From Bacteroides ovatus (GTDB lineage: Bacteria; Bacteroidota; Bacteroidia; Bacteroidales; Bacteroidaceae), in contig NZ_CP012938.1 of assembly GCF_001314995.1 (NCBI RefSeq), positions 1,612,001 through 1,676,000 on the forward strand: a stretch of DNA of 64,000 nt, in the 5' to 3' direction. A program made the translations under genes and the position numbers. The notes beneath the pieces are model-generated. The model was not told the DNA's origin. It ran no database searches and saw nothing but the letters and a program-made list of their open reading frames with translations. Within the stretch, counting starts at the first letter, position 1, and each line of letters opens with the position of its first letter. This document shows positions 52,972-62,335 of this stretch, one piece after another.

Positions 52972-53264
52972 TATTCTTCCAAGCCCAATTGGCGAGCAAT
53001 AAAGTTACACAATGATCCAATTGTTCGAAAAGGGCTTATACGACCAGACATTGCCGTTTCGGAAGTCAGTGAAATTTCTATATCTTCATCTAGGAAAGCC
53101 GTTTCAATATCCACAACGATATTTACAAGTCCCATAGAATCGAGAATACGAGCACTACCAATAAGAGGTGTATCTTTATCCAAGTCTTTTATTACCAAAC
53201 CATTTGTAGCGCAATACTCTTGAATGACATTGATTACAATGTAGTTAATTTGATTTTTATCCAT
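52971..53264 (-). CDS. Acyl carrier protein-like protein
   Basis: A 97-residue carrier protein. The phosphopantetheine site appears as SARILDSMGLVNIVVDIE, with the Ser of DSM in the position of the DSL of ordinary ACPs. The flanking acidic helices fit an ACP fold. It is not the housekeeping AcpP, since it lacks most of that protein's strict sequence. As first of the ACP-SDR-ligase-acyltransferase set it should carry an acyl group for capsule decoration (inference). Confidence 0.88.
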   Translation of the reverse strand: MDKNQINYIVINVIQEYCATNGLVIKDLDKDTPLIGSARILDSMGLVNIVVDIETAFLDEDIEISLTSETAMSGRISPFRTIGSLCNFIARQLGLEE

Positions 53265-53402
53265 ATTTTTTTGAATTTATATTATAATAAAAATATCCCA
53301 TTAATCCAATACTATTCATCATGTTCTATAACTTACTAACATTTAACAGACTATCTTCCTCTAATATTATGTAATACAAACAAAACATTTTACAAACGTT
53401 TC

Positions 53403-54809
53403 CTAGTATGCATTCTTCTCTCCCATAATCACATTTGCTATAGTCTTGTAAATGATATATAAATCAAGCAATATTGTCCAATGCTCCATATACCAAATAT
53501 CAGCCTTAACTCGTCCTTCCATTTGTGACAATTCTTTAGTCTCACCACGGAATCCATGCGTTTGTGCCCATCCAGTTACTCCAGGTTTTATAAAATGCCG
53601 TACCATATATTTATCAATCAGTCGTGCATAAGTTTCTGTATGAGCCAACATATGAGGACGGGGTCCCACTATTGACATATCCCCCTTAAAAACATTAATA
53701 AACTGTGGAAGTTCATCAAGATTAGAACGTCGGAGAAAGTCCCCAAATCGAGTCTTTCGAGGATCATTAGCCGTTGCCTGTTTACTATCAGCTTCCTCAT
53801 TTACCTTCATAGAGCGAAATTTATAACATTTGAATTCCACTCCATTTAAACCAGTTCGCATTTGTTTAAAGAATATAGGACCAGGAGAAGTCAATTTTAT
53901 AATACTTCCCACAATAAAGTAAATAAAAGGAAAAATAGTAATCAGGAAAATTCCTGATAATACAATATCAAATATCCGTTTTAGTACACGGTTTTCCATT
54001 TTACTTAAAGGTTCATATCGCAAATTCAGAATTGGCATATTACCAACCATACTGTGCCAGATACGCCGAGGGAACCCTTTACATACATTAGGAACACCAT
54101 GAAAATAAAGCAAATGATTCTCACAATAATTCATTATGGAAAAATTATAACGTCCCTGATCCATTGATAATGAACAGAAAACGTGCTTTATTCCTGTTTT
54201 CACAGACATAAAATCGGCAAAACTGTCAGGACTGCCCAAATAAGGACATTGAGACGAAAGAGTATCATTAGGACAAATATCGAAATAGCCTACGACTTCA
54301 TAAATAGATGCCAAAGAACTTTCCATTTCCTCATATAACATCTGCATATTATTGCCTCCACCTATAAAAACAGCACAACGTTTATGCTTACCTTTAGCGC
54401 AATAACCAATCAATGAACGACGAATAATAATACGATAAATACATAAAACGACAAAGAGAATAAAAAAATAATTAACAAAAAAGAGAGGAGAAAGAATAGA
54501 AATTCCACTAAAAGTCATAATACATGCCCAAAAGACAGAAAATGCTATTATATTCTTAAATACACGCAAAACAAGCTGATCCGCACGAATTTCTCTACTA
54601 CTCCAAGCTTTTCCGCGAGATGCAGAACAAGCTAAATAACAGAGACTAAGTGAAGTCATCATCAAAGAAGCAGTACAAGAAAAAGGTGAATATATGAATA
54701 TTTTTTCCCAAAAGGAAAGGAGCTGGAACAAACAAAAATTCAGAATGATCAGATCTCCTAAAACTACAATGAGTTCTACTACTTTATTTATTTGATTAGT
54801 TGATGCCAT
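53403..54809 (-). CDS. Initiating sugar-1-phosphate transferase (WcaJ/PglC-like)
   Basis: A 468-residue polyprenyl glycosylphosphotransferase that begins capsule repeat synthesis by placing a sugar-1-phosphate on undecaprenyl phosphate. There are about four N-terminal membrane helices, a Rossmann-like middle ([13 protein letters not shown]) and a C-terminal bacterial sugar-transferase domain: [60 protein letters not shown] and VGPRP. It follows Wzz by 24 bases. The sugar, often a hexosamine or hexose, cannot be told from sequence. Confidence 0.95.
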   Translation of the reverse strand: MASTNQINKVVELIVVLGDLIILNFCLFQLLSFWEKIFIYSPFSCTASLMMTSLSLCYLACSASRGKAWSSREIRADQLVLRVFKNIIAFSVFWACIMTFSGISILSPLFFVNYFFILFVVLCIYRIIIRRSLIGYCAKGKHKRCAVFIGGGNNMQMLYEEMESSLASIYEVVGYFDICPNDTLSSQCPYLGSPDSFADFMSVKTGIKHVFCSLSMDQGRYNFSIMNYCENHLLYFHGVPNVCKGFPRRIWHSMVGNMPILNLRYEPLSKMENRVLKRIFDIVLSGIFLITIFPFIYFIVGSIIKLTSPGPIFFKQMRTGLNGVEFKCYKFRSMKVNEEADSKQATANDPRKTRFGDFLRRSNLDELPQFINVFKGDMSIVGPRPHMLAHTETYARLIDKYMVRHFIKPGVTGWAQTHGFRGETKELSQMEGRVKADIWYMEHWTILLDLYIIYKTIANVIMGEKNAY

Positions 54810-54833
54810 ATCACTCCACTAATGACTTTAAAT

Positions 54834-55964
54834 CTACATATTTTTAAACTCACTCAAGAAATCTTTTCCGAATAAATTCCAAGATATGACAATACATACA
54901 GATAAAAAGACAAAAGCCAAAACATATATTTTTTTACTGATTCCCGAAGGTAGCAATGGAACTACTGCAGGTTCTAGGACAGCAAATACAGGCTTTTCCT
55001 CCTGAATTTTAGCTCTGGCAACCTGAAGTTGGCTTGCCACCTGACTGTACATTTGATAGGCCAAACCCATATCGCTCTGTAACCTTTCCTGTTCTGTTCG
55101 GACACTCTGCAATATGATATTATCATGAGAATCCAGATAATCAGCATATTTTTTCTGGGCAGTATAGTACTCTTGTTGACGTTCCTTGAATAGTTTCTCC
55201 AAATAGATACAATCCTCTTTTGCTTTGGAAGTACGATAGCCTATGATATACTCCTGCAACTTCTTCACAACAGAATCAGCAACTACAGCAGCTACTCTAG
55301 GATTTTGTAAAGTCACAGTTACGGAAGTCATATATGTATTCTTATCTACAGTAGCAGTAATCTTTTTTTTCAACATACCAATCCGCTTCAACTCTTTTTT
55401 AGATAACTCAATTGTACCTTGATGGACTCCACTAAAAGCCATTGATTCATCATCTTTTTCGGTAAACAAAGACTTTATTCCCCCAATTACCATACTCGGA
55501 AATCCGATTATATAGTTCCACCAAGGAGATGATTCTTCATCTAAATAAGTATTCAAAGTCATATTTTCATCTTTCGACACAGGTATTTTCATTGTAGAAA
55601 GTTCCAATAAAAAAGGAGTAGAAGATACTATATCGGCAGACAAAGAAGCATTCAAAGCATCAGTACCTTCACTCATAGTAGCCCCACTCCCCAAGAAAGA
55701 GGCCGCTAACCCTGACAAGCCACCACCTTTAACATTACCCATCTCTGGAGAAAGAGTTACTTCAACCGTATACTTTTTAGGAATACTTATTGCAATGATA
55801 ATACCAATCACCAAACCTATGCCAGCAGCCTTATAGATTGCTTTACGAATAGCAATAATCTTACGAAAAATATCCATCAGACTAATTTCTATCTCTTCAT
55901 CCGTATGGTTATTCTGTCTCTGTTTCATTTCTTTTCCAAGTTCTTCTTCTAGCAGAGTAGCCAT
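54834..55964 (-). CDS. Wzz-like chain-length regulator
   Basis: A 376-residue inner-membrane protein of the Wzz/polysaccharide co-polymerase type. It has an N-terminal helix (about 42-60) and a C-terminal one (about 350-370) with a long periplasmic coiled-coil part between. EISLMDIFRKIIAIRKAIYK and KKYTVEVTLSPEMG are the usual start. No tyrosine-kinase domain is attached. It sits 12 bases downstream of the Wza-type gene, as in other Bacteroides capsule loci, and would set polymer length with Wzy. Confidence 0.92.
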   Translation of the reverse strand: MATLLEEELGKEMKQRQNNHTDEEIEISLMDIFRKIIAIRKAIYKAAGIGLVIGIIIAISIPKKYTVEVTLSPEMGNVKGGGLSGLAASFLGSGATMSEGTDALNASLSADIVSSTPFLLELSTMKIPVSKDENMTLNTYLDEESSPWWNYIIGFPSMVIGGIKSLFTEKDDESMAFSGVHQGTIELSKKELKRIGMLKKKITATVDKNTYMTSVTVTLQNPRVAAVVADSVVKKLQEYIIGYRTSKAKEDCIYLEKLFKERQQEYYTAQKKYADYLDSHDNIILQSVRTEQERLQSDMGLAYQMYSQVASQLQVARAKIQEEKPVFAVLEPAVVPLLPSGISKKIYVLAFVFLSVCIVISWNLFGKDFLSEFKNM

Positions 55965-55976
55965 AAGAAGTATTCG

Positions 55977-58391
55977 TTATTTTTTTATTAAATTAGCTAT
56001 AGAAGCAACCATCACTCCTAATGTGCTGAATGTAGTAGCGTAACCTAGAATATTACCCATATTAGTCTTCTTCTTAGCTTTACTTGGTATAATTATCTCG
56101 CAACCCGGTTCAATTTGCTTCTTACCACTACCTTTCACTTTAGTTACCTGACCATTCATATAAACGATGAATTTCTTACTCTTCTTCGCATTTTCAGAAT
56201 AACCTCCTGCTTGATTCAGGTAATAATCTATATTCTTTCCTTCCATATAAGAAACCGTATTCGGAACCATCACAGCGCCATTGATTGTAACCGTATTATT
56301 GTTTTTCGGAATAGAAATTACATCACCTTCACGCAAGACAATATCTGCTGTACTTCCAGGATTCGCAAGTGCCTTTTCCAAATCAATGCCGACTGTAAAA
56401 TGGTCTTCTACACGAACCCCCAAAGAATCCATCATAACCTCACCCAACTGTCTGCTCATCAAGCGGATCACATCACCCATGCGTTTCTTTTCACTTGCAT
56501 TGGCGACACGAGTCAATTTGGCACCACGTAAGTAGGCATAATTCGTTGCACCTCCAGCTTTATTGATCAAGTCCGAAAGACGTTCTTCACGACTGGTCAT
56601 TGCATAAGAGCCTCCGAACAGAATTTCACCTTCAACAATCACATTCTGTTGAGCCTGATAACCCGGACTACGACGTACATAAACTTCATCATAAGGTTGA
56701 AGGACAAAGCCGGGAGTTCCATCTACAATAAAACCTTCTTTTAGGGAGAATGTATATATCTGACCGATAGTATCGTTATCCACTGTACTACGAGGATTCT
56801 TAATCCTACGGGATACATCTACACGGACTACAGAAGCGGCTTCACGCAATCCACCTGCTTGAATGATCAAGTCTTCAAGGGTCATGTTATCCGCATAAGG
56901 ATAAGAATCAGGTTTGGCTACTTCACCATGGATTACGACGTTGCCTCTGTCTTCCAGGTCATGAATACTAGGAATATAAAGGATATCGTTTTTCATCAGG
57001 ATGATGTTTTGGGAAGTACCGTCCATGATAGCTTTAATGTCTACTGGAACAACTTCGGTAGTCAAGTCCTCACGCTGGCGGTAGAGAACGGCACGGTTCA
57101 AGAAGGCATCACCGGTCAGGCCTTGAGCTTCGTTTACCAGTTCACGGACTGTATTCAGTTTTCCATTCAACTGGTAGATGCCGGGACGATAAACGGCTCC
57201 ACGGATTTCAAGTTTGTTGATGAAGCGGTTAAGGATGGCTTCGGCGGTCACAACATCACCGTTTCGCATTTTATAGACACTATAGTCAAGGTCTTTGACT
57301 GTGTTTACTTCATATTCCTGTCCATTCTGGCGTACGACACGTAAGGAACGGGTATAGGCGTCAGCTTCAAAGCCACCGGCATAGCTGATAAGAGTGGATA
57401 GGCTTTCATCCTTTTTCATTTCGAAACGCATTGGGCGTTTCACTTTTCCGTCGATCTTAACCAATACGTCATAGGCGGGGACTATTACTACATCCCCTTC
57501 CTGAAGCCGGATGTCATCCTGAATGTTTCCTTTCATGATAAATTGGTAGACATCGATCGTGGCGATATTTTTGCCGTTACGTACCAGCTGGACATTGCGA
57601 AGGCTTCCTATGTCACTGACTCCACCCGCACGGTAAAGTGCATGGAAAACTGTGGCAAAAGAAGAGAGGGAGTAAGTACCCGGTTGGACAACCTCACCCA
57701 TTACATTGATCTGGATAGTACGTATGCTGCCCAAAGTCAGACGGATGTCAGAGGTGGGATCATTCGCATTATTAAGACCATTATATATCTTGTTTAATGT
57801 CTTTTTGAGATAGTCATTGGCTTCAGCAATAGTTAGTCCGTTCAGGTTGACAGGACCAATTTTCTGAATGTTGATCGTGCCGTCAGGAGAAATATGTTGG
57901 CGGATAGTGTTCTGGCTGGCTCCCCAGATGTCGATAATCACTTCATCACCGGGACCAAGACGATAATTTAAAGGAGTGGCGATGTTGACGCTCGGTTCAA
58001 AAGTCAGGTTACGGGTGTTGAAAATATTTCGTCCGAAAACCTGATTGCCACGTGCGAGGTCTTGAGTGCTCGGATGGTCTTCCAGCATATCGGAAGTGTT
58101 TTCTTTCATTTCCTCACGAAGGCGTGATTCATTGACATCGGTACCCGTTGCATTGGAAGCATTAACATTGTTTTGTTGTTCATATAGTTGCTTCACACGA
58201 GTTGCCTGTTCTTTGGTCACACCTCTACGTGCCAGTTCAGAAGCTAGTTGTTTCTGTTCTTTACCCTGGCGGATGCCATCCTTTACATATTCAAGAACTT
58301 GGGAGTCGCTCATGCTTTGAGCCATTAAAGGAGAAAAAACTCCCAGCAACAGAATGAATAGAAATACGTTAAATTTTCTTCGTGTTGTCAT
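55977..58391 (-). CDS. SLBB-domain capsule export protein (Wza-like)
   Basis: An 804-residue exported protein. A signal peptide (FNVFLFILLLGVFSPLMAQ) is followed by a polysaccharide biosynthesis/export domain (YRLGPGDEVIIDIWGASQNT) and several SLBB repeats (VNVMGEVVQPGTYSL-type, DGKVKRPMRFEM, RGAVYRPGIYQL, VHGEVAKPDSYPY, VEGEILFGGSYAM, INGAVMVPNTVSY). The C-terminus has a hydrophobic helix (STLGVMVASIANLIKK). It forms the outer-membrane exit for the capsule. The gene overlaps the upxY end by 23 bases, so their translation is probably coupled. Confidence 0.95.
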   Translation of the reverse strand: MTTRRKFNVFLFILLLGVFSPLMAQSMSDSQVLEYVKDGIRQGKEQKQLASELARRGVTKEQATRVKQLYEQQNNVNASNATGTDVNESRLREEMKENTSDMLEDHPSTQDLARGNQVFGRNIFNTRNLTFEPSVNIATPLNYRLGPGDEVIIDIWGASQNTIRQHISPDGTINIQKIGPVNLNGLTIAEANDYLKKTLNKIYNGLNNANDPTSDIRLTLGSIRTIQINVMGEVVQPGTYSLSSFATVFHALYRAGGVSDIGSLRNVQLVRNGKNIATIDVYQFIMKGNIQDDIRLQEGDVVIVPAYDVLVKIDGKVKRPMRFEMKKDESLSTLISYAGGFEADAYTRSLRVVRQNGQEYEVNTVKDLDYSVYKMRNGDVVTAEAILNRFINKLEIRGAVYRPGIYQLNGKLNTVRELVNEAQGLTGDAFLNRAVLYRQREDLTTEVVPVDIKAIMDGTSQNIILMKNDILYIPSIHDLEDRGNVVIHGEVAKPDSYPYADNMTLEDLIIQAGGLREAASVVRVDVSRRIKNPRSTVDNDTIGQIYTFSLKEGFIVDGTPGFVLQPYDEVYVRRSPGYQAQQNVIVEGEILFGGSYAMTSREERLSDLINKAGGATNYAYLRGAKLTRVANASEKKRMGDVIRLMSRQLGEVMMDSLGVRVEDHFTVGIDLEKALANPGSTADIVLREGDVISIPKNNNTVTINGAVMVPNTVSYMEGKNIDYYLNQAGGYSENAKKSKKFIVYMNGQVTKVKGSGKKQIEPGCEIIIPSKAKKKTNMGNILGYATTFSTLGVMVASIANLIKK

Positions 58392-58965
58392 TGGTGATTT
58401 TTGTGGATTCTACATAACCGATTGGCATATCTACACAAGCACAGCCAAGCATATTTAAACGAACGGCAATCTTACTCTTCCCGCCTACAGTCACAAGTTC
58501 GCCAACAAGTCCACTCAAAGGACCTTTTATGACACGAACTTTCTCACCACGCGCTAGTGGAGTATCATTCATACAGACTGCTTCTTCGGAATAATCGAGC
58601 ATGAAACGGAAACGGGCCATCTGCTCGTCAGGAATAACGGCAGGAGTGCTCTCTCCACGCATCACCATATAACGGCTGACCGTAGAAAATGAAAGGACTT
58701 CCATACGTTCTTTTGGATTGACATGTACAAAAACCATCATTGGGAGTAAGACTGTATCAACCATCTTACGACGGTCACTCCATTGATGAATTTGCTGCTG
58801 AACGGGAACAAAAGAATCAATTCCCATCTTAGATAAACGCTCGGCAACTTTCTTCTCGTGGTGCATTCGAACGAGTGCTACATACCAGCGTTTTGAGTGT
58901 GCTACGCCTTCCCCTGTCCCACTACTAGGCCCGGCATTTACTGATTTCGGTTTCGTTAAAATCAT
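58369..58965 (-). CDS. UpxY-family transcription antiterminator
   Basis: A 198-residue NusG-like protein, first gene of the capsule operon. The NGN domain (KRWYVALVRMHHEKKVAERL, DSFVPVQQQIHQWSDRRKMV) and a KOW motif (LARGEKVRVIKGPLSGLVGE) fit the UpxY class, which in Bacteroides lets RNA polymerase read through early pausing in its own capsule locus. No upxZ partner gene, which usually follows, is visible between it and the export gene. Its promoter should come from the upstream invertible element, which is turned away in this sequence. Confidence 0.92.
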   Translation of the reverse strand: MILTKPKSVNAGPSSGTGEGVAHSKRWYVALVRMHHEKKVAERLSKMGIDSFVPVQQQIHQWSDRRKMVDTVLLPMMVFVHVNPKERMEVLSFSTVSRYMVMRGESTPAVIPDEQMARFRFMLDYSEEAVCMNDTPLARGEKVRVIKGPLSGLVGELVTVGGKSKIAVRLNMLGCACVDMPIGYVESTKITNDNTKKI

Positions 58966-58988
58966 ATTTTTTTACCCCATGTTCATCC

Positions 58989-59008
58989 GTTACTTCTTAG
59001 GTAACGGA
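58989..59008. repeat. Left inverted repeat of the capsule promoter
   Basis: GTTACTTCTTAGGTAACGGA; the exact reverse complement of 59260-59279. The core is GTTAC-N7-GTAAC. It lies 23 bases upstream of the upxY start codon. Confidence 0.92.
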
Positions 59009-59213
59009 CAACACACATATAGAATACACATCGCTGTGAAAAAAGGAAAAAAATCGATTATGAGGGAATATAAAAGTGGGCACCTAACATTCAATATAAA
59101 ACATTCTTGAATTTAGGTAATAAAAAGCCTTTGAGCATGAAGATGTTATCCTTCATGTTCAGATAGATTCATGTTGCATATTTTAGAGAAAAAGGAAAAA
59201 AAGAAGTTTATTG

Positions 59214-59246
59214 TTTGTTTGCTATTAATATTTTTACCTATCTTTG
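59214..59246 (+). promoter_or_regulatory. Promoter inside the invertible element
   Basis: TTTG at 59214-59217 (or 59218-59221) and TAnnTTTG at 59239-59246 (TATCTTTG) give the -33 and -7 boxes, with 21- or 17-base spacing. The expected start is near 59253, reading rightward and antisense to the 3' end of the recombinase gene. Confidence 0.85.
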
Positions 59247-59259
59247 TAGCGAATATAAT

Positions 59260-59279
59260 TCCGTTACCTAAGAAGTAAC
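59260..59279. repeat. Right inverted repeat of the capsule promoter
   Basis: TCCGTTACCTAAGAAGTAAC; the partner of 58989-59008. It lies 43 bases downstream of the recombinase stop (59323, minus strand). Confidence 0.92.
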
Positions 59280-59322
59280 ACCAGCATCAAGTCCCTAATC
59301 CATAATGCTTTAATAATATCAA

Positions 59323-60267
59323 TCAGAGCGTTTTGAAATTGCAAACGTAAGAATAATTCAATTTATTTACTTTTGTTCTTTCTTCCAATTCAAAACCCTT
59401 TAAATATATCTGTGTTGTTTTAATAGATTTGTGTCCCAGTGATTCGCTAATCATTTCGATAGGTACACCTCTGTACTTAGCAGTCGTAGCCCAAGAATGA
59501 CGAAGCGTATACGACGTGACGGGCGAATGTAGCCTTAATTTTCTGGACAGGCTTTTCAACTCATTATTAAAACGTCTCAAAGCTGACTGATACTCACGAT
59601 AGGCTCCTTCTTCATTCCGCTTGTACGCTCCGCTTAATATCCGGAAAAGATAATCTGGATAGCCAGAACTCCGGGCGTCAGATTTATTATACAATCCCCC
59701 AATTGCATTCTGCGCTGACTCCAGTACTTCTATGCTCATAGGAGTACCGGTCTTGGTACGATTATACTTCAAAAGCCCCCGTTCCAGATTAGACTTTTCC
59801 AAATGGGCTAAATCAGAAAAAGGCATTCCACAAAACTGAAATAACAGATTGGCAATGGCCTGCGTCCGACGAAGCTTTTCCGATTGAGGATCTTTGTTTA
59901 ATAGCATGTGAAGTTCGCCGATCGGGATAGCTTTCTTCTGACGTGTGTCCACCCCGGTAAAAACATCCCGGAACAAACCATGTACATAAGGAGCCTGATG
60001 CATATCGACACCACGATTGTAGATACTACGCAACATACGCATATACGTAGAAATCGTATTGGGCTTCAAACGGGAAGCCATCAGATAGTTGCTATACCTC
60101 TTTAGAGTTTCACGGTTTATCTTACTAAACGTGATGGATTGAGTTCCACAAAACTGCGAAAAAGAACGAATAGCGTGTTTATACACATGGGCCGTAGAAT
60201 AACGACCCTCTTGTCGCAAACAATCGATGTAATTGTTTGCACAAATAGTAAATCGATTTTTTTCCAT
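59323..60267 (-). CDS. Tyrosine recombinase likely acting on the capsule promoter
   Basis: A 314-residue site-specific recombinase with a SAM-like N-terminal domain (about 1-110) and a catalytic domain. YTLRHSWATTAKYRGVPIEM carries the second Arg with His, SLGHKSIKTTQIY the late His and the Tyr nucleophile. The first catalytic Arg region reads FCGMPFSDLAHLEK, with Pro at the usual Arg position, a deviation also known from Bacteroidetes enzymes such as IntDOT (with Ser). It is directly next to the invertible promoter, so it is the natural candidate for inverting it (inference). It is transcribed toward the element. Confidence 0.92.
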   Translation of the reverse strand: MEKNRFTICANNYIDCLRQEGRYSTAHVYKHAIRSFSQFCGTQSITFSKINRETLKRYSNYLMASRLKPNTISTYMRMLRSIYNRGVDMHQAPYVHGLFRDVFTGVDTRQKKAIPIGELHMLLNKDPQSEKLRRTQAIANLLFQFCGMPFSDLAHLEKSNLERGLLKYNRTKTGTPMSIEVLESAQNAIGGLYNKSDARSSGYPDYLFRILSGAYKRNEEGAYREYQSALRRFNNELKSLSRKLRLHSPVTSYTLRHSWATTAKYRGVPIEMISESLGHKSIKTTQIYLKGFELEERTKVNKLNYSYVCNFKTL

Positions 60268-60627
60268 AAATTATAACTTATCTCATACGTGTTATTAAAA
60301 ACGTGCGGAATATAGTAAGATTATAGATAAAATGAACCACAATTTTAAATTTACTTACTGTTTTAGATAGAATTTCGAATTATTTCTAAAAAAAATAAGT
60401 GAAGCCATGCAGTATTTTCAATAACCGTGCATTTAACTTATAAAAGAGGAAAAAAAGAGAAATCAAACCATATATCATTAAAACCTACAACCTGAGCTTA
60501 ACAAGTGAAGTGGGGAAAAATAAAAAGAGAGAGAGTTTTTTATACAACGTCCCCAAAAACGAGGAATCCCTGCCAATTTTCGAGTTGGCAGGGATTCATT
60601 TTTTTTATCTTCAAGAAGATGATCTTT
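60268..60627. other. Intergenic region upstream of the recombinase gene
   Basis: No gene is supported in this 360-base AT-rich stretch. The right part (60564-60606) holds a terminator annotated separately. The left part presumably contains the recombinase promoter, but I see no clear TAnnTTTG. Confidence 0.6.
60564..60606. terminator. Strong terminator beside the capsule locus
   Basis: A perfect 13-bp stem (GAATCCCTGCCAA at 60564-60576, complement at 60585-60597) with an 8-nt loop. A long T-run follows on + (60599-60606), and on - a T-run follows the other side, so it probably stops transcription both ways; it ends the protease/TPR gene at 60628. Confidence 0.85.
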
Positions 60628-62334
60628 TTACTTGCAGTATTTGGTTATCAATTCATCTGCATTCGGATCACCCAATTCTTTCGCTTTCTTAAAGTTGCCG
60701 CAAGCTTCATCTGTCTTCTTCAGCTGTATCTGGCAAAGTCCCAATAAACGGTAAGCCTCACCATATTTGGGATCAGTCTTCAATATATTATTCAAAATCT
60801 GAATAGCTTCTTCATACCGTCCTACACGGAGGTTTATAACTGCATGCTCTGCCTGATAGGTGAGGTCTGTCGGATTCATCTCGATGGCCTTGGCAATATC
60901 GTCTAAAGCGCGTTGAAACTGACGGGCTTTCAAAGCTGCCTGTTCGCGATAATAATAGAACACGTCGTTCACTTCTCCCTTGACTGCCGTATGGTAAGCA
61001 TCATAATCGAGCATTGCATTTCTTGCCTGGTCGGCATTCATATTCATCTGCGCACGTTCCAACAAGTATGGAGCAAAGTCGGCTGTAATTGGTTGCGGGC
61101 AACGGGCAATACAGCTATCCATTAAGGCCACCACTTCTTTCGGATCCCCTTTCAGCAGTTCCTTCGTTTTGGCAGCACTAAAGAAAGTGGCCGGAGAAGC
61201 AATATTGCTGGCATTTACCTTTTCATAAGCAGCCAAAGCACCGGCATAGTCTTGTTGGGCAAACAGTATATCACCTTCCATTTGAGTGTAAATTGGCAGC
61301 GGATCAATAGCGATTGCCTGACGGACATTCTTCAAAGCGGTATCATACGTCCAGTCTTTGTAAGTTTTCTCCGGCTTCGATAATTGATAAGCATACATTA
61401 GCTTACCTATATTATAATATACATCATCTTTCTTCTGGGCTACTTTCAGAGCCTGATTAAAGTCGGCAACGGCTTTATCATACCAAGTCTGGTCGTCTTT
61501 ACCTTTAGATGCATAATAATTGGCACGACGGAGATAACCATCTGCATTGGCAGGGAACTGACGGATGAAGTCATCCAACAGCTTTTCATAGTCCTCGCCC
61601 GAAAGGCTCGAAGAGGCCATGAACAGATATACTAATGCCTGATCTTCCGTTTCGGGCAAACCTTTCCGGATACCAATGCTTTTCAAGGCAGCGTCTCCCA
61701 AAGAAAGAGCACTGATTTTCTGCGACATGGCAAAAGCTGCTCCCGCCGCATAGCAAGTAGTCACCGTATCGATACCGGATGATTTCTGCGCAATACCAAA
61801 TACCTGACCTTCCGCATTCATCACCGGACAGCTCACCATCTTATCTTTCATATGCATGCTCAATGTATAATAATGGTATTCTCCGGCTACTTTGGAAACA
61901 TCTTTCACCTTACCATTAACACAAGCAATACTTTTCTGCGTAGAATAAGGAAGCATCCATGCTTCGGCTCCTGCCACCGGGGCTGTTTTGGCAACAATCA
62001 GCGCAGGCACTTTCTTCTCGGTGATAGCCACACGGAACTTAATGACATCATACATATCATTCGCTCCAAGTATCAGGCTGACCGGCATCTGCTTGCCTTC
62101 GGAAGTAATCACTACCGCACGTTCAGCTCCTTTAAAAAGAGTATAATCTGATAAAGCCAATCCGTCTTCGGACACAAAGAATCCGTTTCCCGTATTCAGC
62201 ATTTTATCATTCTTGTCATAAGTCACTATTGAGAAGACTGCACGTTTTGCCTTCTCTACCCATTTTGGGGTTTGTGCCATGCTTCCTTGTACCAGAAAGA
62301 AAAGCAGCAAAGGTAGAATTAAAATCTTCTTCAT
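60628..62334 (-). CDS. Exported trypsin-like/TPR protein with a degenerate catalytic site
   Basis: A 568-residue protein with a signal peptide (MKKILILPLLLFFLVQGSMA), a trypsin-like (HtrA-type) domain (about residues 25-215) and a long TPR region (about 245-560). The His-bearing loop of HtrA proteins (T-N-H-V type) reads GFFVSEDGLALSDYTLFKG, so the His seems replaced by Tyr; the Ser loop (KMVSCPVMNAEGQVFGIAQK) also departs from GNSGGP. I infer a non-catalytic scaffold. The Met at 62334 is chosen because it lies one base after the rlmB stop; the frame is open to 62343. It is likely co-transcribed with rlmB. Confidence 0.82.
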   Translation of the reverse strand: MKKILILPLLLFFLVQGSMAQTPKWVEKAKRAVFSIVTYDKNDKMLNTGNGFFVSEDGLALSDYTLFKGAERAVVITSEGKQMPVSLILGANDMYDVIKFRVAITEKKVPALIVAKTAPVAGAEAWMLPYSTQKSIACVNGKVKDVSKVAGEYHYYTLSMHMKDKMVSCPVMNAEGQVFGIAQKSSGIDTVTTCYAAGAAFAMSQKISALSLGDAALKSIGIRKGLPETEDQALVYLFMASSSLSGEDYEKLLDDFIRQFPANADGYLRRANYYASKGKDDQTWYDKAVADFNQALKVAQKKDDVYYNIGKLMYAYQLSKPEKTYKDWTYDTALKNVRQAIAIDPLPIYTQMEGDILFAQQDYAGALAAYEKVNASNIASPATFFSAAKTKELLKGDPKEVVALMDSCIARCPQPITADFAPYLLERAQMNMNADQARNAMLDYDAYHTAVKGEVNDVFYYYREQAALKARQFQRALDDIAKAIEMNPTDLTYQAEHAVINLRVGRYEEAIQILNNILKTDPKYGEAYRLLGLCQIQLKKTDEACGNFKKAKELGDPNADELITKYCK

Positions 62335-62335
62335 A

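Larger units (their letters stand above)
58989..59279. promoter_or_regulatory. Invertible promoter element, OFF orientation
   Basis: Perfect 20-bp inverted repeats bound about 251 bp between the recombinase gene and upxY. Inside, TATCTTTG (59239-59246) with TTTG boxes at 59214-59217 and 59218-59221 (spacing 21 and 17) make a good Bacteroides promoter on the + strand, leading away from upxY toward the recombinase. No TAnnTTTG is seen on the minus strand, so the capsule promoter is OFF here. Inversion would put the start near 59015, about 50 bases before upxY. The GTTAC-N7-GTAAC core matches the type I recall for B. thetaiotaomicron invertible promoters. Confidence 0.9.

Noticed and set aside
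58966-58988. Capsule promoter outside the invertible segment
   Set aside because: Only 23 bases remain between the left repeat and upxY, with no TAnnTTTG on the minus strand, so a fixed promoter is not supported there.
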